DNA of 64,000 nt from an uncultured Oscillospiraceae bacterium (GCA_944385415.1 CALWXC010000009.1:38581-102580), one strand, 5' to 3'. Numbered from the stretch's first letter, positions 1-8,516 are shown. Notes: generated from the letters alone by a model not told the origin. Made by a program: numbers and translations.

Positions 1-1
1 G

Positions 2-1594
2 ACACCCCAAAAGGTCAAAGCATCCGACGCCCAGCAATCCGCTGCGGAGATTTCCATGGAAATCGCAATGGGTGGGGGAGAAACCGGCGAATATGTCTTC
101 CCGCCGGTCTCCCTGCTGCGTATGAGCCAGGGCGGCGACGTGGACGGCACCGAGGAAATGCGGGAAAATACCGAGCGTCTCAATGCCACGCTGGAGAGCT
201 TCAATATCGAGGCGCATATTGTCAATGTGACCCGCGGCCCGTCGGTGACCCGATATGAGCTGGAACTGGACCGTGGCGTCAAGCTGTCCAAAGTCACCAA
301 TCTGGCCGATGATATCGCCCTGTCTTTGGGTGCGTCCGGTGTGCGTATTTCCGCCATTCCCAACAAGATTTCCGTGGTGGGCATCGAGGTGCCCAACCGG
401 CTGGTCAGTACCGTTCTGGCCCGGGATGTGCTGGACTCCAAGGAGTTCGAGCAGAGCAAGTCGAAGATCTCCTTTGCCGTGGGTAAGGATATCGGCGGCA
501 ATCGCATTATTGGCGATATCGCCAAGCTGCCCCACCTGCTGATTGCCGGTACCACCGGTTCCGGTAAGTCGGTCTGTATGAACTCTCTGATTATTTCGTT
601 GCTGTTCAAGGCCCGGCCCGACGAAGTCCGCCTGATTATGGTGGACCCGAAGATGGTGGAATTGGGCATTTACAATGGCATTCCGCATCTGCTGATTCCC
701 GTGGTTACCGACCCGAAGAAGGCGGCGGGTGCGCTGCAATGGGCCGTCACCGAAATGATGCGCCGTTATCGGGCCATGGCCGACGCCGGTGTTCGTGATC
801 TGGACTCGTATAACAAGCTGGTCAAATCCATGGACGATGAGCGCAAGCCCATGGAACAGGTGGTAGTGGTCATCGATGAGCTGGCCGACTTGATGCTGGT
901 AGCTGCCAAGGAAGTGGAAGAATCCATCTGCCGTATTGCACAGATGGGCCGTGCTTCCGGCATCCATCTGGTTATCGCTACCCAGCGTCCTTCCGCCGAC
1001 GTCATCACCGGCTTGATGAAAGCCAATATTCCTTCCCGTATTGCATTCGCTGTGGCATCCGCCATGGAATCCCGTATCATCTTGGACACCCAGGGTGCGG
1101 AAAAACTGGTGGGTAAGGGCGATATGCTGTACGCGCCCCTGGGTCAGGGTAAGCCCAAGCGCGTCCAGGGCTGCTTCATCACCGATGAAGAGGTCCAGGA
1201 GGTGGTCAGCTTTATCAAGCAGTCGTCTACCCCCAACTATTCCGACGAGGTCCAGGCTCAGATTGAGCAGAAGATGGAGCAGGGCAGTAAGGGCGACGGT
1301 GGCGGCAGCAATGCCGCGGCCGACAGCGGCGGCAGCGGCGATGAGCTGCTGCCCGACGCCGTGGAGGTCATTCTGGAAACGGGACAGGCTTCTGTCTCCA
1401 TGCTCCAGCGGCGTCTGAAGCTGGGCTATGCCCGGGCGGCCCGTATCGTGGACGAGATGGAGGAGCGGGGCATTGTCGGCCCCTTTGAAGGCTCCAAACC
1501 CCGCCAGCTGCTCATTACCCGGGAGCAGTGGGAAGTGATGAAAAACGGCGGCACCGTCCAACCGGAACCGCCGGTAGAGGAAGAGATTCCCTAA
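2..1594 (+). CDS. DNA translocase FtsK/SpoIIIE, C-terminal part (5' end outside window)
   Basis: This is the motor part of an FtsK/SpoIIIE-family ATPase that pumps chromosomal DNA through the division or sporulation septum. The reading frame is open to the first base of the window, so the membrane-anchored N-terminus is missing; the ATG at position 56 is internal. The sequence shows the alpha/beta motor with Walker A GTTGSGKS (nt 548-571), Walker B VVVVIDELADLM, and the downstream signature RIAQMGRASGIHLV. After a Gly/Ser-rich linker (about nt 1270-1340) comes the gamma winged-helix domain (SVSMLQRRLKLGYARA), which reads oriented DNA sequences. Whether it is FtsK or SpoIIIE cannot be told from this fragment, although the neighbouring spoIIIA operon suits a sporulating host. 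It is followed by a strong terminator. Confidence 0.95.
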   Translation, partial: TPQKVKASDAQQSAAEISMEIAMGGGETGEYVFPPVSLLRMSQGGDVDGTEEMRENTERLNATLESFNIEAHIVNVTRGPSVTRYELELDRGVKLSKVTNLADDIALSLGASGVRISAIPNKISVVGIEVPNRLVSTVLARDVLDSKEFEQSKSKISFAVGKDIGGNRIIGDIAKLPHLLIAGTTGSGKSVCMNSLIISLLFKARPDEVRLIMVDPKMVELGIYNGIPHLLIPVVTDPKKAAGALQWAVTEMMRRYRAMADAGVRDLDSYNKLVKSMDDERKPMEQVVVVIDELADLMLVAAKEVEESICRIAQMGRASGIHLVIATQRPSADVITGLMKANIPSRIAFAVASAMESRIILDTQGAEKLVGKGDMLYAPLGQGKPKRVQGCFITDEEVQEVVSFIKQSSTPNYSDEVQAQIEQKMEQGSKGDGGGSNAAADSGGSGDELLPDAVEVILETGQASVSMLQRRLKLGYARAARIVDEMEERGIVGPFEGSKPRQLLITREQWEVMKNGGTVQPEPPVEEEIP

Positions 1595-1634
1595 AACTGC
1601 ACCAACTGTAAAAAAGCCGAATGGTTTTGTGCAT

Positions 1635-1678
1635 CCCCGGCAGGTATTGCCTTAGCGGTATCTGCCGGGGACTTTTTT
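1635..1678 (+). terminator. Rho-independent terminator after ftsK/spoIIIE
   Basis: CCCCGGCAG (1635-1643) pairs perfectly with CTGCCGGGG (1662-1670), and a run of six T follows at 1673-1678. It lies 40 bases after the translocase stop codon and separates it from the small island downstream. Confidence 0.9.
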
Positions 1679-1722
1679 CAATCACTGGACCTATTCGGCA
1701 GCAAAAATATGAGGATATCACA

Positions 1723-2094
1723 ATGTTTCTGTATCATAAAGTATCAAAATGGATTGATTCTGCACTCAAACAAGATGTCCCTGATGCCGTCACGGCATTT
1801 TGCTTTAACCTGTATGATGACGGAACCGGGAAATGGTCTATGGAGCTGATTGGCGCCAGCCGCTTTGATTTGGAGGCTCCAGACTGGCCGTGTGATGAAG
1901 TGACGAATTTTATGACACGGGAAACCCCCTTTCGATGGAGGGATTCTGCAAAATGGGACAGTGTTTTGCAGAATATGATGGGCGTGTTGCAGAACTATCT
2001 CCAAACAGGCCAGCATGCCGACCTTCTCAAAAGCAAAAGCGGCGTGGGAATTGGATTTGTGGATGGTGATATCGAAATTCTATTTCATCAATAG
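1723..2094 (+). CDS. conserved small protein of unknown function, possibly immunity-like
   Basis: The protein is 123 residues and acidic, with no signal peptide or membrane segment. The start is placed at the ATG at 1723, preceded by GAGGATATCACA, because the upstream in-frame ATG at 1621 lies before the ftsK terminator. The pattern (FCFNLYDDGTGKWSMELIG, then DWPCDEV, then a C-terminal GVGIGFVDGDIEILF) resembles a family of short soluble Firmicutes proteins that I recall from scattered genomes and that look like toxin-immunity proteins. That is memory, not a search. The gene is more AT-rich than its neighbours and sits with the next membrane-protein gene in a two-gene island between core genes, which suggests acquisition. 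Confidence 0.6.
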   Translation: MFLYHKVSKWIDSALKQDVPDAVTAFCFNLYDDGTGKWSMELIGASRFDLEAPDWPCDEVTNFMTRETPFRWRDSAKWDSVLQNMMGVLQNYLQTGQHADLLKSKSGVGIGFVDGDIEILFHQ

Positions 2095-2112
2095 CGGAAG
2101 GAGCGAGCCGGC

Positions 2113-2544
2113 GTGGATGCGGGAAAGCACAAAACGTTTGGAATGACACTGAAATTATTTCTAATCCTTGATTTTTTGGTCCTACTCCTGTCCTTTGTGG
2201 GAACAGCACAGTTTGCAAAGGAAGCGTATCAACTGATGTCATTTGCTGGATTTGCGGCAATCTTTGCATTGTTCTTTTCTCTTGTGTATTGTGGATTCTC
2301 ACTGATCGTGTTTGCGTTGCTGGGGGTGGCATTGTGGCGGCAAACGGTTATTTTTGCAGCTGCTGCGTTCTTCCTGCAAATTCTGATTCGGATACCTTCC
2401 ATTTTCTTTGATGTACTGGATGGCTATTTCCTACACTCCTGGCATGACATGATAAAAATTATCCAAATTATCATGGGAATTGTTGGACTGAGCGGTTTAC
2501 TTTTTCGATATGTACATAGAAGAAATCAGACAGACCCACTATGA
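2113..2544 (+). CDS. small integral membrane protein of unknown function
   Basis: The protein is 143 residues with a GTG start at 2113, preceded at good spacing by GGAAGGAG (2096-2103). An ATG at 2143 is the alternative start. About four hydrophobic helices are visible: residues 12-30, 40-62, 66-90 and 112-130, the last followed by a basic tail (RYVHRRN). No family is recognised. It starts 18 bases after the preceding gene, so the two are probably co-transcribed. Base composition is AT-richer than the flanking ftsK and spoIIIA genes. Confidence 0.55.
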   Translation: MDAGKHKTFGMTLKLFLILDFLVLLLSFVGTAQFAKEAYQLMSFAGFAAIFALFFSLVYCGFSLIVFALLGVALWRQTVIFAAAAFFLQILIRIPSIFFDVLDGYFLHSWHDMIKIIQIIMGIVGLSGLLFRYVHRRNQTDPL

Positions 2545-2626
2545 GAGCGAAATACCATGAGAAGATACGCATTTGCGCGCAAAGACACGCCACGCTTTTC
2601 TCACGCCAAACCCAATACAGAACTAA

Positions 2627-2673
2627 ACAGTGCTTGTCAGTTTCATGCGAAAGTGACAGGCACTGTACTTTTT
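2627..2673 (+). terminator. hairpin with short T-run after the two-gene island
   Basis: ACAGTGCTTGTCA (2627-2639) pairs with TGACAGGCACTGT (2654-2666) with one G-U position. The loop TTTC/GAAA bases can extend the stem, and the tail is ACTTTTTC. It is a plausible terminator before spoIIIAA. The rest of 2545-2784 holds no gene I can support. A weak sigma-E-like -10 (CATAGACC, 2740-2747) with TATT upstream is visible before spoIIIAA. Confidence 0.55.
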
Positions 2674-2784
2674 CATGCGAGATTTGCCAGTTGAGTATCT
2701 CCAAAGCGGCCAAGCGGCTTTATTGCATCTATCCAGGGGCATAGACCGGGCCGCCGCCACATAAGGTGAAGCGGAGGGAAGCGT

Positions 2785-3678
2785 ATGTACCAACGAAAAC
2801 TGCGTCAAGTCTGTTCTGTGCTGCCGCCTCAGCTGGCTGCCATGGTGTCCCAGCTGCCGCCGGAACAGGAAGAACAGCTGGAGGAACTGCGGTTGCGGTG
2901 CGGCAGCGAGATCACCATGGTCTGCGGCGGCCGGGAGCAGCCATTGAGCTTGACCCGTCCCATGCTCTGCACCCGGGACTTGCTGGAACATCTGGTAAAT
3001 CTGGCATCGTCCTATTCCACCTACGCGGTGGAGGAATGTCTGCGTCAGGGATATCTCCCCCTGGAAGGAGGGCACCGCCTGGGCCTTTGCGGTACCGCTG
3101 TGGTACAGGATGGCCGCATTGCCACCATCAAGGATATCTCGTCGGTCAATCTGCGGGTGGCGGGACAGCATTTGGGCTGTGCTACAGCGCTGCTGGACGC
3201 ACTGGGTCCCAATCCCGGCAATGTGCTGTTGGTGGGACCTCCCGGCAGTGGCAAAACGACGCTGCTGCGGGACTTGGTTCGCCAGCTGTCGGACCGGCTG
3301 GACCAGCGGGTGGGCGTGGTGGACAGTCGCGGAGAGATTGCGGCGACGGTCCGGGGCCAGCCGCAGATGCAGGTAGGCCGCCGGACCGATGTGCTGACTG
3401 GTGTGCCCAAGGATCAAGGGATGGAATTGCTGGTGCGCACCATGAGCCCCCACTGGGTGGCCGTGGATGAAATCACAGCCAAGGCCGATATCCGGGCCAT
3501 GGTTCGGGCGGGATATTGCGGTGTCCGGCTGCTGGCTACAGCCCACGCCTTCGGGCGGGAAGATTGGCAGCGGCGGGCGTTGTATGAGAAGCTGCGCAAG
3601 CGGAAAATCTTTACCAATCTGGTGTTTCTCGATGGGAAGCGCCGCTGGACGCTGGAAAGGGTGGAGGAAGGATGCTGA
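2785..3678 (+). CDS. spoIIIAA: stage III sporulation protein AA, AAA+ ATPase
   Basis: SpoIIIAA is the cytoplasmic (mother-cell) ATPase of the SpoIIIA-SpoIIQ feeding-tube channel that supports sigma-G activity in the forespore. It resembles secretion ATPases. The 297 residues include an N-terminal non-catalytic region, Walker A GPPGSGKTTL (residues 151-160), Walker B-like VGVVDSRGEI and the later VAVDEI motif. GGAGGGAAGCGT before the ATG is the ribosome binding site. It is first of eight genes in canonical order. In Bacillus this operon depends on sigma-E; the upstream -10 seen here is only a weak match. Confidence 0.96.
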   Translation: MYQRKLRQVCSVLPPQLAAMVSQLPPEQEEQLEELRLRCGSEITMVCGGREQPLSLTRPMLCTRDLLEHLVNLASSYSTYAVEECLRQGYLPLEGGHRLGLCGTAVVQDGRIATIKDISSVNLRVAGQHLGCATALLDALGPNPGNVLLVGPPGSGKTTLLRDLVRQLSDRLDQRVGVVDSRGEIAATVRGQPQMQVGRRTDVLTGVPKDQGMELLVRTMSPHWVAVDEITAKADIRAMVRAGYCGVRLLATAHAFGREDWQRRALYEKLRKRKIFTNLVFLDGKRRWTLERVEEGC

Positions 3679-4178
3679 AAACCATGGGAATCCTGATGGT
3701 GCTGCTGGGGGCCGCCGGAACCGGCGGCTCCATGGCCTTGGCCGTGTACCGGTCCAATGTGCTGCTGCGGCAGCTGCTGGCAGCCATGGAACTGTTGCAC
3801 AGCGAGCTCTCGTTCCGCCGGACGCCGTTGCCGGAGGCCATGGACGCGCTGGCCCATGGGAGCCAAGGCGCGGTGGCAGCTTTTTTCCAGGCCATGGCCC
3901 GGGATTTGGCTTTGCGGCAGGAACGGTCGGTGGCCGTCATCATGCGGAAAAATCTTATGCGGTCCAGTTTTACACCCCAGGCCCGCCGGATTTTACAGCA
4001 GTTGGGCAACGGCCTGGGACAGTATGACTTGGATAGCCAGCTGCGGGCCGTTTCCCTGGCAGAGAAGCGGTTACAGGAACGGCTGGACGAGGCACGGGCC
4101 CAGCAGGCCGGACGCATTCGCAGCTATTGCACCCTGGGCGTCTGCGCGGGGCTGGCCATTGCCATTCTGGCATGGTAG
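3672..4178 (+). CDS. spoIIIAB: stage III sporulation protein AB
   Basis: The protein is 168 residues, the usual length for SpoIIIAB. A hydrophobic N-terminal segment (residues 4-25) and a C-terminal one (about 148-167, YCTLGVCAGLAIAILAW) flank a helical middle, as expected for this GspF-like channel component of the mother-cell membrane. The start overlaps the 3' end of spoIIIAA by 7 bases, which implies translational coupling. Identification rests on both sequence pattern and operon position. A gap of 86 bases follows with no evident feature. Confidence 0.93.
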   Translation: MLKTMGILMVLLGAAGTGGSMALAVYRSNVLLRQLLAAMELLHSELSFRRTPLPEAMDALAHGSQGAVAAFFQAMARDLALRQERSVAVIMRKNLMRSSFTPQARRILQQLGNGLGQYDLDSQLRAVSLAEKRLQERLDEARAQQAGRIRSYCTLGVCAGLAIAILAW

Positions 4179-4264
4179 GAGACATATGGGCCGCAGGACC
4201 GGCATAGACTGCACTATGGCGAGGGGGACAGGCCCCTAATCTGGAACAGAAGAGAGGCAGACCC

Positions 4265-4459
4265 ATGGACATCGATCTGATCTTTAAAATAGCCGCCGTT
4301 GGTATTATCGTCTCCATCCTCAATCAGGTATTGGTGCGGTCGGGCCGGGAGGAGCAGGCCACCATGACCACGCTGGCGGGGCTGGTGGTGGTGCTGATGA
4401 TTGTTGTGCAGCGCATTGCCGAGCTGTTCGACTTGGTCAAGGACCTGTTTCAATTCTGA
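4265..4459 (+). CDS. spoIIIAC: stage III sporulation protein AC
   Basis: This is a 64-residue membrane protein with two hydrophobic segments (about 5-25 and 35-55), matching the short SpoIIIAC family. It forms part of the membrane ring of the forespore feeding channel. GAGAGGCAG precedes the ATG. Its stop codon overlaps the spoIIIAD start (TGATGG), so the two are translationally coupled. Confidence 0.94.
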   Translation: MDIDLIFKIAAVGIIVSILNQVLVRSGREEQATMTTLAGLVVVLMIVVQRIAELFDLVKDLFQF

Positions 4460-4860
4460 TGGAACAGTTTTTGAAGATTCTGGCCCTGGCCCTGGTGACG
4501 GTGCTGGCCATCCTGCTCCTGCGGAAACGGACAACAGAGTTTGCATTGGTTCTGTCGCTGGTATGTATTAGCGCGTTGTGTTTTTACGCCGCCACCACAT
4601 TGCAGCCGGTGATGGACATGCTGGAACGACTGGAAACGCTGTCCGGTGTCCACGGCGCTGTCCTGGCGCCGGTGGTCAAGACGGCCCTGATTGGGATTCT
4701 GACCCATATCTGCGCCGGGATTTGCAGCGATGCCGGAGAAAGCGGCATCGCCCGTATGGTGGAGCTGTGTGGCACGGCCATGGCGTTATATTTGTCCACG
4801 CCGCTGATTACGGCGGTGCTGGATCTGCTGGATACGTTGCTGGGAGGTGCCGCACCATGA
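4459..4860 (+). CDS. spoIIIAD: stage III sporulation protein AD
   Basis: The protein is 133 residues with three to four predicted membrane helices (residues 4-20, 28-48, 66-90 and 106-128), typical of SpoIIIAD, a membrane partner of SpoIIIAC. Start and stop are both overlapped by neighbouring genes (ATGA with spoIIIAE), consistent with one polycistronic message. Confidence 0.94.
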   Translation: MEQFLKILALALVTVLAILLLRKRTTEFALVLSLVCISALCFYAATTLQPVMDMLERLETLSGVHGAVLAPVVKTALIGILTHICAGICSDAGESGIARMVELCGTAMALYLSTPLITAVLDLLDTLLGGAAP

Positions 4861-5951
4861 GACGATGGCTGTTGAGTTGTTTGGCGGCTCTGTTGCTGAC
4901 AGTGACCATAGGGGCTACCGATTTGGTGGAGGAGCAGCGGCAGGCCATCGGTGTCGATGGTTTGCAGGACGGCTTGACCGAGGAAACGGCAACATTGGTG
5001 GAAGACCTGTCGCCGGTGGAATCCACCGATCTGAGCCATGGTTTGTCGTCCATCTGGCAGAAGCTGCTGCCCCAGTTGGATACGGTCATTCTCAGCGGTG
5101 TCCGGACGGCCATTTCCCTGATGGCTGTGGTGATTCTCTGCTCCATGGTGACCCAAATGGAGACAAAGCTCTCTAAAAATGCCGTATTGATGGCGGGAAC
5201 GCTGGCCATTACGCTGCTCAGTGCCGCCAACGTACATACCATGGTGGGATTGGGCCGGGAGACCTTACAGGAGCTGCAAAGTTTCAGCGGCCTGCTGCTG
5301 CCCGTTATGGCGGCGGCCACGGCGGCCAGCGGCGGTGTCAATTCCGCTGGAGCGCTGTACGCCGCGTCGGTGCTGGTGTCCAACATTTTGATGACCGTCA
5401 TCAATTATATTCTCATTCCGATTCTCTACGCCTATTTGGCTGTATCGGCGGCCAATGCCGTTCTGGGCAATCAGACGTTGGCCAGAGTGCGGGAACTGGG
5501 ACGATGGATTGTGACCAACGGCCTCAAACTGACGGTGTTTGCCTTTACCGGCTATTTAAGTCTGTCGGGGATCTTGTCCGGCGCCACGGACCAGTCGACA
5601 TTAAAGGCGACCAAGCTGGCTATGGGTGCGGCGGTGCCGGTGGTGGGCAGCATGATCTCCGATGCGTCGGAAACGGTACTGGTCAGCGCCGGAATCCTGC
5701 GCAGCTCGGCGGGAGTGTTCGGTATGCTGGTGGTTGTGGCCATCTGCCTGCTGCCCCTGATAAGGCTGGGCGTCCAGCATATTTTATTGAAGCTGACAGC
5801 GGCGCTCAGCTCCACTGTAGGCGAAAAACCTCTGGTGGACCTGATCGAGAGCGTGTCCGATGTTATGGGATTTCTGATGGGCATGACAGGTGCCAGTGGA
5901 TTTATGCTGCTGATTTCCTGTGTATGCTCCATAAAGGTGGTGGGTTCGTGA
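4857..5951 (+). CDS. spoIIIAE: stage III sporulation protein AE
   Basis: This is a 364-residue polytopic membrane protein starting at the ATG at 4857, which overlaps the spoIIIAD stop. It begins with a cleavable-looking signal peptide (MRRWLLSCLAALLLTVTIGA), followed by a soluble acidic stretch and then about seven membrane helices. Length and layout match SpoIIIAE, the largest membrane component of the SpoIIIA channel. An in-frame ATG far upstream at 4578 lies inside spoIIIAD and is not the start. Confidence 0.95.
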   Translation: MRRWLLSCLAALLLTVTIGATDLVEEQRQAIGVDGLQDGLTEETATLVEDLSPVESTDLSHGLSSIWQKLLPQLDTVILSGVRTAISLMAVVILCSMVTQMETKLSKNAVLMAGTLAITLLSAANVHTMVGLGRETLQELQSFSGLLLPVMAAATAASGGVNSAGALYAASVLVSNILMTVINYILIPILYAYLAVSAANAVLGNQTLARVRELGRWIVTNGLKLTVFAFTGYLSLSGILSGATDQSTLKATKLAMGAAVPVVGSMISDASETVLVSAGILRSSAGVFGMLVVVAICLLPLIRLGVQHILLKLTAALSSTVGEKPLVDLIESVSDVMGFLMGMTGASGFMLLISCVCSIKVVGS

Positions 5952-6433
5952 GTGAAGCGGTACGACAGTATCTTCTTTCAGTGGTGGCCATGGCCATGCT
6001 GGCCGGTGTTCTTCTGGCCCTGGTGCCCAAGGGAGCGGTCCACCGGTCCCTCAGTTTTCTATGTGGTCTGGCTATGATTTTGGTGGCGATGGGACCGCTG
6101 GCCCGGGTGGATGTGGACGCTCTGGCCCAGGCCATGTCCCGGGCCAAGATGCAGGCGGAGGAAGCAGCTTGGGGCGTCACCATCGACAATACCCAATGGG
6201 TGGCTGATATCATAAAGCAGGACGCGGAAGCATATATATGGGACAGGGCTGAGGAACTGGATATACGGCCCAAGGCCGTGGAGGTGACGGTGGCCGTCGG
6301 CGGAACCTACCCGTACCCCTACAGCGCCGATATTACCGCCGTCGCCGCACCAACCCAGCAGAAACAGCTGGAGCGAGTCCTGGAGGCGGAACTGGCAATC
6401 CCGGCAGAACGACAGGAGTGGCACGAACCATGA
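5948..6433 (+). CDS. spoIIIAF: stage III sporulation protein AF
   Basis: The GTG at 5948 overlaps the spoIIIAE stop (GTGA) and is preceded by AAGGTGG. It gives a 161-residue protein with two N-terminal membrane helices (about residues 8-26 and 33-52) and a soluble C-terminal domain with the pattern AVEVTVAVGG. This matches SpoIIIAF, whose soluble domain is a ring-forming ferredoxin-like fold. The longer open frame upstream (from 5504) is out of frame inside spoIIIAE and is not used. Confidence 0.92.
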   Translation: MSEAVRQYLLSVVAMAMLAGVLLALVPKGAVHRSLSFLCGLAMILVAMGPLARVDVDALAQAMSRAKMQAEEAAWGVTIDNTQWVADIIKQDAEAYIWDRAEELDIRPKAVEVTVAVGGTYPYPYSADITAVAAPTQQKQLERVLEAELAIPAERQEWHEP

Positions 6434-6957
6434 AGGAAACCAACTGGAAAGCGGGCCTCAATCAAAAGTTGCAGGTCCTGGGAAAATTCAAATATCCTCT
6501 GGCCATTCTGCTGCTGGGGCTGGTGCTGCTGGCCTGGCCCACAGAGGAAGCGGAAGCGCCGGAGACCGAAGCGGCCCCGGCGGAGACGGTTCTGGTGTCC
6601 GGCGACGGACCGGAGCAGCTGGAGCAGCGGCTGGCGGCGCTGCTGAGCAATATGGAGGGAGCCGGGCGGGTGGAGGTGCTGCTGCAATATGCGGCGGGGC
6701 CCCGGACCGTCTACCAGACCGACAGCACCCAGGAGGTGACCGACGGCAGCGACGAAAAAACCACCGCCGTCACCATTGAAACGGTGCAGAGCGGCGAGGG
6801 ACCGGTGGTGGTCCAGACCATGGAACCCACCTTTATGGGGGCGATTATCGCTGCGGAAGGAGCGGACCAGGCATCGGTCCGGCTGGATTTGGTGAACGCG
6901 GTTTCCAGTCTCACGGGGCTGGGGGCGGACCGTATCACAGTGATCAAATTAAAATAA
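6430..6957 (+). CDS. spoIIIAG: stage III sporulation protein AG
   Basis: I place the start at the ATG at 6430, which overlaps the spoIIIAF stop (ATGA) and lies 11 bases after AGGAG. The GTG at 6418 is a less likely alternative because it sits on the Shine-Dalgarno sequence itself. The 175-residue product has one membrane helix (about residues 20-40), an acidic Glu/Ala-rich linker and a C-terminal ring-building domain, the layout of SpoIIIAG, the large channel ring in the intermembrane space. Confidence 0.93.
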   Translation: MKETNWKAGLNQKLQVLGKFKYPLAILLLGLVLLAWPTEEAEAPETEAAPAETVLVSGDGPEQLEQRLAALLSNMEGAGRVEVLLQYAAGPRTVYQTDSTQEVTDGSDEKTTAVTIETVQSGEGPVVVQTMEPTFMGAIIAAEGADQASVRLDLVNAVSSLTGLGADRITVIKLK

Positions 6958-6973
6958 CCAGGAGGAATGGACA

Positions 6974-7531
6974 ATGAAGAATTGGAAACGGAATGCGGTG
7001 ACAGCGGTGGTGCTGATGTTCGTCTGTGCGGGTGTGTACCTGAACTGGTCCTACAACCAGCAGAATACCACCAATTTGGCGGACACCCTGGATGCACAGA
7101 AGGTCATGGGAGAAAATCTGGTGCTGTCCAATGACGGCGCGGTGACGGAAACCGGCGGCGAAGAGAGCGGCAGCGTAGTCAACGATTACTTTGCCGAGGT
7201 GCGTCTCAGCCGTCAGACGGCCCGGGACAGCGCCGTGGAGACGCTGCAGGAGACCATCTCCTACGCCGGGGAAGAGGAGGACGTGTCGGAGGTGTCCGGC
7301 CAGCTCAACAGCATCGTCAATGACGCTCTGGCGGAATCCCAGATCGAAAGTCTGGTGGTGGCCAAAGGGTACGAGGAGTGTGTGGCGTACATGAATGAGG
7401 ACAATATCTCCATTGCGGTTTCCGCACCGGAGGAAGGGCTCAGCGCCACCGATGTGGCGTTGATCTCCGACATTGTCACATCCCAGTCGGATTACACGCT
7501 GTCTCAGATTCGGGTGATCGAAGTCAAGTGA
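6974..7531 (+). CDS. spoIIIAH: stage III sporulation protein AH
   Basis: This 185-residue bitopic protein has an N-terminal anchor (residues 7-25: AVTAVVLMFVCAGVYLNW) and an extracellular domain with the EccC/YscJ-like ring fold expected of SpoIIIAH. The region RLSRQTARDSAVETLQ is typical of the family. In Bacillus it binds forespore SpoIIQ across the intermembrane space. AGGAGG lies seven bases before the ATG. It closes the spoIIIA operon; I see no strong terminator before the next promoter. Confidence 0.95.
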   Translation: MKNWKRNAVTAVVLMFVCAGVYLNWSYNQQNTTNLADTLDAQKVMGENLVLSNDGAVTETGGEESGSVVNDYFAEVRLSRQTARDSAVETLQETISYAGEEEDVSEVSGQLNSIVNDALAESQIESLVVAKGYEECVAYMNEDNISIAVSAPEEGLSATDVALISDIVTSQSDYTLSQIRVIEVK

Positions 7532-7541
7532 AAGAATCTCC

Positions 7542-7569
7542 TTGTAATTTTCCTGAATTGTGGTAAAAT
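7542..7569 (+). promoter_or_regulatory. sigma-A promoter for the Asp23/Gls24 gene
   Basis: TTGTAA (7542-7547), a 16-base spacer, then TAAAAT (7564-7569) preceded by the extended -10 motif TGG. The position, 25 bases upstream of the ATG, fits a separate transcription unit after spoIIIAH. Confidence 0.75.
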
Positions 7570-7593
7570 GGTACCATCAAGGAGGGATTCCCC

Positions 7594-7974
7594 ATGGGTG
7601 AAAACAAGGAATATCTGTCTACCACGCAGGAGAACGGCTCCATCCACATCTCTCAGGAGGTCATCGCCTCCATTGCAGCCCTGGCGGCCAGTGAGGTGGA
7701 AGGCGTCTGTGGTCTCAGCGCCAACCTCGGTTCCGACATTGCCGAGCTGCTGGGCCGGAAAAATCTGGGCCGCGGCGTGAAGATCACCATTCACGATGAC
7801 TCCATTGCCATCGACTGCTATGTGGTGGCTCTGTTCGGCTACTCCGTCATCGACATTGCCAAGAATGTCCAGGAGCGGGTGGTCACGGCGGTGGAATCCA
7901 TGACCGGCGCCACGGTGCGCAGCGTCAATGTGGACATCTGCGGCATCACGCTGCCCAAGGAGACAAAAAAATAA
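7594..7974 (+). CDS. Asp23/Gls24 family envelope stress protein
   Basis: The 126-residue protein carries the full Asp23 domain: GSIHISQEVIASIAALAASEVEGV at the N-terminus and the VRSVNVDICGI ending. Members line the cytoplasmic face of the membrane and are linked to envelope stress and cell wall homeostasis; their biochemical role is unclear. GGAGGG lies eight bases before the ATG. It has its own promoter and terminator and is placed directly ahead of nusB, a common arrangement in Clostridia. Confidence 0.93.
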   Translation: MGENKEYLSTTQENGSIHISQEVIASIAALAASEVEGVCGLSANLGSDIAELLGRKNLGRGVKITIHDDSIAIDCYVVALFGYSVIDIAKNVQERVVTAVESMTGATVRSVNVDICGITLPKETKK

Positions 7975-7983
7975 TTTCCGAAA

Positions 7984-8020
7984 AATAAACCCTTTGTGAA
8001 AACAGAGGGTTTATTTTTTT
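7984..8020 (+). terminator. terminator after the Asp23/Gls24 gene
   Basis: AATAAACCCT (7984-7993) pairs with AGGGTTTATT, ending in a run of seven to eight T. A TATAAT hexamer for nusB follows at 8033-8038, with a poor -35. Confidence 0.88.
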
Positions 8021-8069
8021 GAGTTTTTTCGCTATAATGTATCTACTATAACATGGGGGAATCGAGAGT

Positions 8070-8516
8070 ATGACTAGAACCAACGCCCGCGAGATTGTGG
8101 TACATCTGATCTACGGCATTAACTATACAAAGGAAACCGCTGACGAGGCCATGGTCTCCCGGTTTGCTCAGGACTACTACGAGACGCTGCAGGAGGAAAA
8201 TGATATTTACGCCGAGCGTCCCAACCAAAAGCAGCTGGCCTATATCGCCCAGGTGGTCAAGGGCATTGAGGAAAAGCAGGAGGAACTCAACGGCTATATC
8301 ACCAAATATGCCATTGGATGGCACCTGGACCGTATTTCCCGGCTGGCCCGGTCCATTATGCAGCTGGCCATGTATGAATCTCTCTATGTGGAGGACGTGC
8401 CCACGTCCGCAGCCATCAGCGAGGCCGTGGAGCTGACCCGCAAGTATGAGGACGAGGATGTGGTGTCCTTTGTCAATGGCATTCTGGGCAGCTTTGCCCG
8501 TGAGGTTGCCCAATGA
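8070..8516 (+). CDS. nusB: transcription antitermination factor NusB
   Basis: NusB binds boxA RNA together with NusE (S10) and supports antitermination on rRNA operons. The 148 residues form the all-helical NusB fold; the conserved C-terminal part AISEAVELTRKY followed by SFVNGILG is clear. TATAAT (8033-8038) marks a likely start of transcription about 25 bases upstream of the ATG, and GGGGGA is a weak ribosome binding site. The stop overlaps the start of the next gene (ATGA), so the downstream genes are likely co-transcribed. Confidence 0.95.
   Translation: MTRTNAREIVVHLIYGINYTKETADEAMVSRFAQDYYETLQEENDIYAERPNQKQLAYIAQVVKGIEEKQEELNGYITKYAIGWHLDRISRLARSIMQLAMYESLYVEDVPTSAAISEAVELTRKYEDEDVVSFVNGILGSFAREVAQ

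Noticed and set aside
2541..2744. 67-codon frame after the small membrane protein gene
   Set aside because: It runs through the hairpin at 2627-2666, has no ribosome binding site and a Cys/Arg-rich composition typical of noncoding sequence.
5504..5947. Upstream extension of the spoIIIAF frame
   Set aside because: It lies inside spoIIIAE in another frame and encodes Gly/Arg-rich nonsense; the GTG at 5948 with AAGGTGG fits the operon.
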